From: Planctomycetota bacterium
Lineage (GTDB): Bacteria > Planctomycetota > Planctomycetia > Pirellulales > Pirellulaceae
DNA length: 10,367 nt
Reading direction: 5' to 3'
Assembly: GCA_026692885.1 (NCBI GenBank)
Contig: JAPLNJ010001209.1
Location: 1 to 10,367 of the forward strand
This document shows positions 6,344 to 10,367 of this stretch, piece after piece; the first letter of the stretch is position 1; each line of letters opens with the position of its first letter. The notes beneath the pieces are model-generated. The model searched no databases. It worked only from the letters and a program-made list of their open reading frames with translations, and was not told the origin of the DNA. The translations under genes and the position numbers were made by a program.

Positions 6344-7436
6344 ACCTGCCAGGGCGACGTACCCACCTCGATGATGCGGCTGCCCTCCACGAACCCATCT
6401 TTGGCCGGAATCCGTATCGGCCGCTCGCGCCAGCCGGTCGGGCGGCAGACCGTGCCCACTTGCACCAGCAGTCGGCGGGAGGTGGCGATGGACCGATCGT
6501 CCAACGGGGCGACCACGACGGAGGCAGATTGGTTGGCGCAGTCGACCGTCACGTCGCTCAACTTCTGCGGGCCGGCGCTGCCCGGGAAGCCGGTCGCACC
6601 CCGGGCCTGGGGAGCATCCACCAGGTACAGCCCGCGGGCAAGATCGGCCGTGATCTGGCCTGTCACGCTGCGGACTGTCTTCTTGACCGGATCGATGTAT
6701 TTCGACAGGTCGACAGCGCTGCTCTTGGCTGGGTCACCGCCGTACTTGACCTCCGCGCGGCCCACGAGGTAGGCCAGCAGATCGACCGCGGCCTTGAAGG
6801 GACTGGCCTCGGGCATCGCTCCCTTGTCGCGGTTCGGATCCCAGGCTCCTTCTTCGGCGATCAGCGGTCAGCGGCGCTGGAAGTCCGGCGGCGCGATTGT
6901 GAAGCCGCTACTCCCCTTGGCACCGCGGTCGCTAATCGAGAAGTGCGCAACAGCCCCGTCGACGGAAACGTTGCAACCGAAGCAGAAAATACCGGACCCG
7001 AATAGGTTCGCGGGCCGCTCGTTGGCCTTCTCCTCACCCTCCACGGCAGTGATGACAACACGTACCGGGACCACAGATCTGTCGCGAGTTTCCCGCGCTC
7101 GTGGGCCTTTTCCAGGAAATCGCCCCAGCGCCGGTCCTAAGCCGTCTTCCCATCCGCCTGCAACTGCAGGGCGCGGGTGGCTGCGGCCAGAATCTGCGCT
7201 GACGAGAGTTGGTTGTCATCGAGTTTCTGAAGAAGTTCCGTGGCTGTGACGTCGTCGCCCAATGCGGGCCCGGTCACGCTGTCGTTGCGATTGCCGGTCG
7301 GCACGCTTTGCGGAGTCGGAGGCTGCCCCAGCGACCGCGCCGATGGCGGAAGCCCTGCCCCCAATGCAACGCCGACACAAAGCACGATGAGTCTACGGCC
7401 AGGAGCACTGACTGCCGACGAGAAAGCAACCATCAT
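6344..7436 (-). pseudogene. Secreted planctomycete protein of unknown function, in out-of-frame pieces
   Basis: ATG 7436 follows GAGGAG and starts a signal peptide (RRLIVLCVGVALGAG), then TATELLQKLDDNQLSSAQIL. A TAG at 7137-7139 interrupts a frame that otherwise continues DRRWGDFLEKAHERGKLATD, in line with the WDPxWGDF pattern I remember from relatives. A second piece in another frame (about 7070-6868) reads VVITAVEGEEKANERPANLF, FGCNVSVDGAVAHFSISDRG and ends APPDFQ. A third (about 6867-6344) reads LIAEEGAWDPNRDKGAM, LLAYLVGRAEVKYGGDPAKS, VDLSKYIDPVKKTVRSVTGQ and stops at GTSPWQVE, where the transposase remnant begins. I know these segments from large secreted proteins in planctomycetes but cannot assign a function. 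At least one nonsense codon, two junctions and loss of the C-terminus make it inactive. Confidence 0.7.
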
Positions 7437-7511
7437 AGCGTCTCCTCGATGCGGCATCGGATCATGAATTGCCTTTCCGCGGAAACTGTGGTTCGTGGCT
7501 GTCGTCTTGGA

Positions 7512-7540
7512 TTCTTTGCAAGACGCCGACAGTGTAAAAT
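7512..7540 (+). promoter_or_regulatory. Possible sigma70-type promoter for the enolase-superfamily gene
   Basis: TAAAAT at 7535-7540 is a good -10 hexamer and TTCTTT at 7512-7517 a weak -35 with 17-bp spacing. It lies about 43 bp upstream of the start in the divergent spacer 7437-7582. Planctomycete promoters are poorly characterised, so this is a candidate only. Confidence 0.3.
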
Positions 7541-7582
7541 GGCCAGAACCGTAGGACCACCAACTTGAAGGAGTGATGAACC

Positions 7583-8851
7583 ATGTACACGCGTAGGGCG
7601 TTCTTGACGACGGCGATCATTGGTTCCGCGGTTGGCGGCGCTCTGGGTTGGCGAACGCTCCTCAGGGCGGCGGACACGAAGCCGCTAGTCGTGCGCGATG
7701 CGAAGATCATTCGGGTCGGTGATCGGCGCAAAGGCGGGCCAAGCGATTCGTACCTGGAGATCGCGAGCCAGTCCGGACTGAAAGGTCTTGCCGGGCCGTT
7801 GCTGACGGAGCAGGTCGCGGCCTTCCCGGCGAACCTGCGCGAGTTGCTGGCGGGGCGCGACGCTGCCGCCCCTGAGCAACTCAACTTTGGTACGCTGTGG
7901 GCCGCGTGCCATCCCGGCAAGACGCTGGAAAGCTACGTCGACGGGAAGGATCCACTGACCGGCGCACCGGTGTGGGGCACGAAGCGGACGTCACGGCAGA
8001 CGGAGACCGGCTGGGTGATTACGGCCCTGAGCGCGATCGACCTGGCGCTGTGGGACCTACGGGGCAAGGCGGTGGGACAGCCGGTCTGGCGGCTGTTGGG
8101 TGGCCAACGCCAACAGCTGAACGCCTACGCCAGCATGCTGGGCTATTCGGTCCAGCCGACCGAAGCGAGAAAGGCAGCCCGTGACATGTTTGACCGCGGA
8201 TTCCATCGACAGAAGTGGTTCTTCATGAAGGGCCCCGCCGACGGAGTCGCGGGTCTTAAGCAGAACATCGAGCTGGCGCATGCGGTGCGCGAGGAACTCG
8301 GGCCGGAAGCGATCCTAATGTTCGATGGCATCCAGTACGTGTGGAAGTCGGTCGACGTCGATTACGCGATTGCGCTGGCCAAGGGGATTCTGCCGTGCCG
8401 ACCGCACTGGCTGGAGGAGCCGTTGCGCCCCGACGACCTGGACGGCTACACTCGCCTGAAAGGCGAGACGGGGATCACGCTGGCCGCGGGCGAACACTGG
8501 TACACGCGCTGGAACGTCAAGCCGTTTCTGGATCGCGGGATTGTCAGCTTCGTGCAGTCAGATCCAGAGTGGTGCGGTGGGATCAGCGAATGGCTGAAGA
8601 TCTGCGAGTTGGCCAAGAAGTATCCGGGCGTGCAGGTCGTTCCGCACGGGCACCATGTTCTGGCGGCTTCGGCTTGCGTGGCATCGCAAAGTGAGACGCT
8701 CTGCCCGATGTTGGAGTACCTGATCCAGTCGCGGGTGGCGTTCCAGCGTTGCCAGACCCGCCCCTTGGTGGCCGAAGCGGGAACCTTTGCGATGCCGGAA
8801 GAGCCCGGCCTGGGCCCATCCCTTGACGAGGCCCGATGGGAAAGGGTGTAA
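7583..8851 (+). CDS. Mandelate racemase/muconate lactonizing enzyme-like protein, exported
   Basis: An intact 422-residue protein of the enolase superfamily. The start is supported by GAAGGAG some 10 nt upstream. The N-terminus is a twin-arginine-type leader (YTRRAFLTTAIIGSAVGGAL, then LRAADTK). The capping domain runs to about residue 140 and the barrel starts near ALSAIDLALWDLRGKAVGQP. Likely catalytic positions: Lys211 and Lys216 in QKWFFMK on the second strand, metal ligands Asp248 (LMFDG), Glu278 or Glu279 (HWLEEPL) and Glu304 (AAGEHW), with QSDPEWCGGI (325-334) and His355-His358 (PHGHH). These enzymes abstract a proton next to a carboxylate, typically dehydrating or racemising sugar acids. 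Export would place it in the planctomycete periplasm. The substrate cannot be told. It is the only full-length metabolic gene in the window and stands divergent from the broken secreted-protein gene. Confidence 0.92.
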   Translation: MYTRRAFLTTAIIGSAVGGALGWRTLLRAADTKPLVVRDAKIIRVGDRRKGGPSDSYLEIASQSGLKGLAGPLLTEQVAAFPANLRELLAGRDAAAPEQLNFGTLWAACHPGKTLESYVDGKDPLTGAPVWGTKRTSRQTETGWVITALSAIDLALWDLRGKAVGQPVWRLLGGQRQQLNAYASMLGYSVQPTEARKAARDMFDRGFHRQKWFFMKGPADGVAGLKQNIELAHAVREELGPEAILMFDGIQYVWKSVDVDYAIALAKGILPCRPHWLEEPLRPDDLDGYTRLKGETGITLAAGEHWYTRWNVKPFLDRGIVSFVQSDPEWCGGISEWLKICELAKKYPGVQVVPHGHHVLAASACVASQSETLCPMLEYLIQSRVAFQRCQTRPLVAEAGTFAMPEEPGLGPSLDEARWERV

Positions 8852-8867
8852 CTGGCACTGCTGTGAA

Positions 8868-9011
8868 TATCTTTGCAGCCAGCCAAAGGCTGGAAATACA
8901 AGCACGACGCGCAAGCGAGTGCGTCAGGGGTGGACCGGCAAGCGAAATCCAGACTCACTCGCTTGCGCGTCGTGCTTGTAAAATACCGGCCTCCGGCCCG
9001 TTTAAAGATGT
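8868..9011. repeat. Palindromic dispersed element downstream of the enolase-family gene
   Basis: A perfect 25-bp inverted repeat (8897-8921 against 8956-8980, containing AAGCACGACGCGCAAGCGAG) encloses a 34-nt spacer. Outside it, weaker symmetry continues: ATCTTTGCAGCC...GGCTGG on the left matches CCGGCC...GGCCCGTTTAAAGAT on the right. The whole is an imperfect palindrome of about 144 bp carrying a small hairpin in each arm (CCAGCC-AAA-GGCTGG on the left). I know this core as a recurrent planctomycete repeat (read through as HDAQASAS or TRKRV). It begins 17 bp after the stop codon and could end transcription, though it lacks a U tract. Confidence 0.8.
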
Positions 9012-9168
9012 TCCCAGCAGTGGGTGTAACCGGTGATTCACCGTCGACATGGCTTTCGCTGATGGTCGCTCTCGCGGGTGAAGAAGATTGGCAGGCTAGA
9101 AACGGTCCCGCCACACGCCCATTTGCTTTCCGCCCGGCCGTCTCCGGTTCTTGGTGCGAGCAACCTGC

Positions 9169-9231
9169 GTAGGTCAGGCTTTCCAGCCTGACGTTCTGCG
9201 GGCCGGTGTCAGGCTGGAAAGCCTGACTTAC
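9169..9231. repeat. Palindromic repeat with GTCAGGCTTTCCAGCCTGAC arms
   Basis: Left arm 9169-9192 and right arm 9208-9231 are reverse complements with one mismatch, separated by 15 nt. The inner 20 bp are perfect. Each arm is itself nearly palindromic (CAGGCT-TTCC-AGCCTG). The sequence corresponds to a very common planctomycete intergenic repeat (read through as GQAFQPD and RLESLTYK). It could form a cruciform or a transcript hairpin. Confidence 0.8.
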
Positions 9232-9236
9232 AAATC

Positions 9237-9310
9237 CGGTTCGAGGCCCACAGGTAGTGGCGCGTCTCGTCGCTGCACTGTACGGGCGCGTTGGCGGCGT
9301 AGAACAGCAA
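9237..9310 (-). pseudogene. Coding-like island between two palindromic repeats
   Basis: On the minus strand the 74 bp between the repeats read LLFYAANAPVQCSDETRHYL followed by WASNR, with codon composition like real coding sequence and no stop. It has no start of its own and is bounded exactly by the palindromes at 9231 and 9313. I do not recognise the family. It may be a leftover of a gene disrupted by repeats or chance. Confidence 0.25.
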
Positions 9311-9312
9311 TT

Positions 9313-9347
9313 CCCTTAGCCCGCTCCAAAGGCGAGCGGGCTAAGGG
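9313..9347. repeat. Short perfect hairpin repeat, CCCTTAGCCCGCTC arms
   Basis: Arms 9313-9326 and 9334-9347 are perfect 14-bp reverse complements around a 7-nt loop (CAAAGGC). This is another recurrent planctomycete palindrome (read through as LARSKGERAKG). Its stem is strong enough to act as a terminator or RNA-processing hairpin, but no U tract follows. Confidence 0.75.
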
Positions 9348-9371
9348 GAGAGATCGAACAAGCGGAGCGGC

Positions 9372-9497
9372 CTACGCCGCACAGGCACGGAGCCGTGGAC
9401 GGTGCAAACTGACGCGATGGTCAGCATCGAGCCGATCCCAATTGATTCGGAGCGGCTCGCGTTCGATGGGGATGCGGGTCAGGACGAAGAATCCCAT
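9372..9497 (-). CDS. Short hypothetical reading frame, possibly a remnant
   Basis: From ATG 9497 the minus strand reads MGFFVLTRIPIEREPLRINW then DRLDADHRVSLHRPR to a TAG at 9372-9374 (41 codons). The frame is open upstream to 9554 with plausible residues (NDGQATGESVDTIAQ), so the true start, if any, is unclear. Composition looks coding (IPIEREPLRINWDRLD), but I see no ribosome binding site and no known family. It lies downstream of the broken toxin. Treat as uncertain. Confidence 0.3.
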   Translation of the reverse strand: MGFFVLTRIPIEREPLRINWDRLDADHRVSLHRPRLRACAA

Positions 9498-9575
9498 CTG
9501 AGCGATGGTGTCCACGGATTCTCCGGTGGCCTGCCCGTCATTCTGTGCCGCACGTCATTCACCGAGCCGGCACTT

Positions 9576-9816
9576 CTAGTAATCCGAGTGGCGGCTGTGA
9601 TGCTTGACCACCAGAATCCGCAGGCAGTCTTCTTCGTGCCGGTAGTAGATGGCGTACGTTGACCACAGCCCACCGATTAGGCGCGGCCTGGATTTTGGAA
9701 ATCGCCGCGCCTAACTCGCGCAGGAACCGTTCTCCCAAACCCGCGACGTGCTGCTGGTAGAATCGCACCGCGTCCAGAAGTTCCTCTTCGGCGTCGGGGT
9801 GATAGACGATCTTCAC
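9576..9816 (-). pseudogene. RelE/ParE-family toxin with small internal deletion
   Basis: A GTG start at 9816 overlaps the antitoxin stop (GTGA), which fixes the start. The first 47 or so residues are a normal ParE N-terminus: KIVYHPDAEEELLDAVRFYQ, GLGERFLRELGAAISKIQ and PNRWAVV. At about 9655-9666 the sequence continues in a different frame with YAIYYRHEEDCLRILVVKHH and SRHSDY, the standard C-terminal strands, ending in TAG 9576-9578. The piece normally between them (roughly 12-15 residues with an R-R-L-x-x-FP pattern) is missing, so the frame shifts and the unshifted frame runs on to 9559. The intact protein would be a ribosome-dependent RNase or gyrase inhibitor held by the adjacent antitoxin. 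The toxin is very probably dead. Confidence 0.8.
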
Positions 9817-10043
9817 CCCAGAACTCGCCGTGCGGCGTCCATCACCTGCTCGTGGGAACGGCCGATTGCTTGGCCGGAAGTGAGTTCTGCGTCGCGACGC
9901 ATCGCCTGCTGGATGGCATCTTGATCTTCACTGTCCGAACTCGGTAGGCCCTCGTCAATGCTGGCCCACAGCGTCTGCGCCAGTGTCACGCGGTCGACCA
10001 GCGGCAATGTCATCGCCGCCTGCAGCACTTCTTCGTTGGACAT
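9813..10043 (-). CDS. Addiction-module antitoxin (PF09720-like)
   Basis: A 76-residue acidic protein: SNEEVLQAAMTLPLVDRVTL, AQTLWASIDEGLP, then an acidic linker and AMRRDAELTSGQAIGRSHEQ with a final MDAARRVLG. The A-L-P-x-x-DR-x-x-LA-x-x-LW-x-S-(I/L)-DE pattern is the hallmark of the short antitoxins that precede ParE/RelE toxins. Its TGA overlaps the toxin start by four bases, giving translational coupling. ATG 10043 gives the family's usual start; ATG 10049 (MFMSN) is equally possible, and neither has a clear Shine-Dalgarno. A dispersed repeat begins 20 bp upstream. The C-terminal half should bind and neutralise the toxin. Confidence 0.85.
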   Translation of the reverse strand: MSNEEVLQAAMTLPLVDRVTLAQTLWASIDEGLPSSDSEDQDAIQQAMRRDAELTSGQAIGRSHEQVMDAARRVLG

Positions 10044-10063
10044 GAACATGAAAGCGATACGCA

Positions 10064-10098
10064 CAGCGGCGTCAAGCCGCCGCACTCCAAAACGCCGC
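10064..10098. repeat. Dispersed CGGCTTGACGCCG-type repeat
   Basis: On the minus strand the stretch reads GCGTTTTGGAGTGCGGCGGC followed by TTGACGCCGC. The right half forms a hairpin (GCGGC-TTGAC-GCCGC). I recognise it as a recurrent repeat of planctomycetes and relatives, read through as GVLECGGLTPL. It sits directly upstream of the antitoxin start and downstream of an unidentified coding remnant, so it may mark a rearrangement boundary. Confidence 0.6.
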
Positions 10099-10099
10099 G

Positions 10100-10276
10100 G
10101 CTGGCCAGATAGAACCGGCCGGCCAAGTCGGTGTTCGCCAGGCTGGATGGTTTGGCCAGCGAAAGCGTCTCGTCGAGCATCTTGAGCATGCCGCAGAAAT
10201 CGCGCTGGCCTTGTGGCGTGGGAAGGGGCCCCTCACCCAACGCCGTTAAGGATTTTACGCGGCTTGGTCTTGGCAT
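10100..10276 (-). pseudogene. Unidentified coding remnant ending at a repeat
   Basis: The minus strand reads LGEGPLPTPQGQRDFCGMLK then MLDETLSLAKPSSLANTDLA and GRFYLA before entering the dispersed repeat, through which the frame stays open to 10010. The DFCGMLKMLDETL block looks like a natural helix. The nominal start at 10276 has no good ribosome binding site. I do not recognise a family. It is probably a gene fragment cut by the repeat. Confidence 0.3.
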
Positions 10277-10367
10277 TCGAGTTGAAGTAGTTTTAGTTTT
10301 TGGGTTTCTGTGGCCGCGGTTACCTTCGGTGGGCCGGCGGACGGTTCTTCTTTTCGTCGGGGATAGT
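10255..10367 (-). CDS. Possible C-terminal tail of a gene entering from the right edge
   Basis: One minus-strand frame is open from the window edge to a TAA at 10255-10257: a Pro/Lys-rich stretch (RRKEEPSAGPPKVTAATETQ) and KLKLLQLECQDQAA. This could be the tail of a protein beginning beyond the window. It is too short to identify, and chance openness in G+C-rich DNA is possible. Confidence 0.25.
   Translation of the reverse strand, partial: YPRRKEEPSAGPPKVTAATETQKLKLLQLECQDQAA

Noticed and set aside
6067..6816. The 249-codon minus-strand frame as an intact protein
   Set aside because: Its last third lies antisense to the transposase remnant, and its N-terminus is preceded by an in-frame stop and the out-of-frame remainder of the same protein.
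5950..7005. Long plus-strand reading frame of 351 codons as a single gene
   Set aside because: Only 6085-6343 matches a transposase. The rest is antisense to the secreted-protein pieces, which have recognisable sequence on the minus strand.
7518..7540. TTGCAA with TAAAAT as a promoter
   Set aside because: The spacing is only 13 bp. TTCTTT at 7512 gives 17 bp and is preferred, though weak.
8868..9347. CRISPR-like array from closely spaced repeats
   Set aside because: The repeats are inverted, differ from each other and are not regularly spaced, and there are no cas genes.

Overview
The window reads like accessory DNA of a planctomycete (or a close relative in the PVC group). The grounds are the high G+C, secreted proteins with Tat-like leaders ending in Ala-Ala, the gene families present (FAD-dependent oxidoreductase, exo-alpha-sialidase, serine hydrolase, mandelate-racemase-like enzyme, GmrSD, ISAzo13, DUF7689) and several palindromic dispersed repeats that I know from planctomycete genomes. 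This is recognition from memory; no search was run.

The outstanding property is that most genes here are broken in one way. The beginning and end are kept while the middle is gone, usually with a frame change at the join. Minus strand, in transcription order from 4374 down to 1: a serine hydrolase (premature TAG plus internal deletion); an alpha/beta-hydrolase (esterase) reduced to its two ends; FAD oxidoreductase copy 2 (internal deletion); an intact two-gene unit, a ribbon-helix-helix fusion protein (1957-2361) overlapping a DUF7689 protein (1520-1957); FAD oxidoreductase copy 1 (same internal deletion, then fused to the tail of a transporter); and a sialidase (internal deletion) running off the left edge.

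The middle (4375-7457) holds a 97-bp palindromic element, a dispersed repeat joined to a VapC/PIN C-terminus (+), a GmrSD-type protein lacking its N-terminal DUF262 domain (-), an ISAzo13-family transposase remnant (+) truncated at both ends, and a secreted planctomycete protein of unknown function in several out-of-frame pieces (-). The right part has one clearly intact enzyme, a mandelate racemase/muconate lactonizing enzyme-like protein with a leader (7583-8851, +). It is followed by about 500 bp packed with three different palindromic repeats and two short coding-like islands. Last comes a type II toxin-antitoxin pair (-) whose antitoxin looks intact and whose RelE/ParE toxin has lost an internal segment.

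The working parts are therefore probably four genes: the DUF7689 pair, the enolase-superfamily enzyme and the orphaned antitoxin. The broken genes suggest a former sugar-acid/sialic-acid catabolic region that has decayed. The same internal junction in both FAD oxidoreductase copies, with mainly synonymous divergence around it, is hard to explain by simple decay and is the observation most worth checking, including against assembly error.
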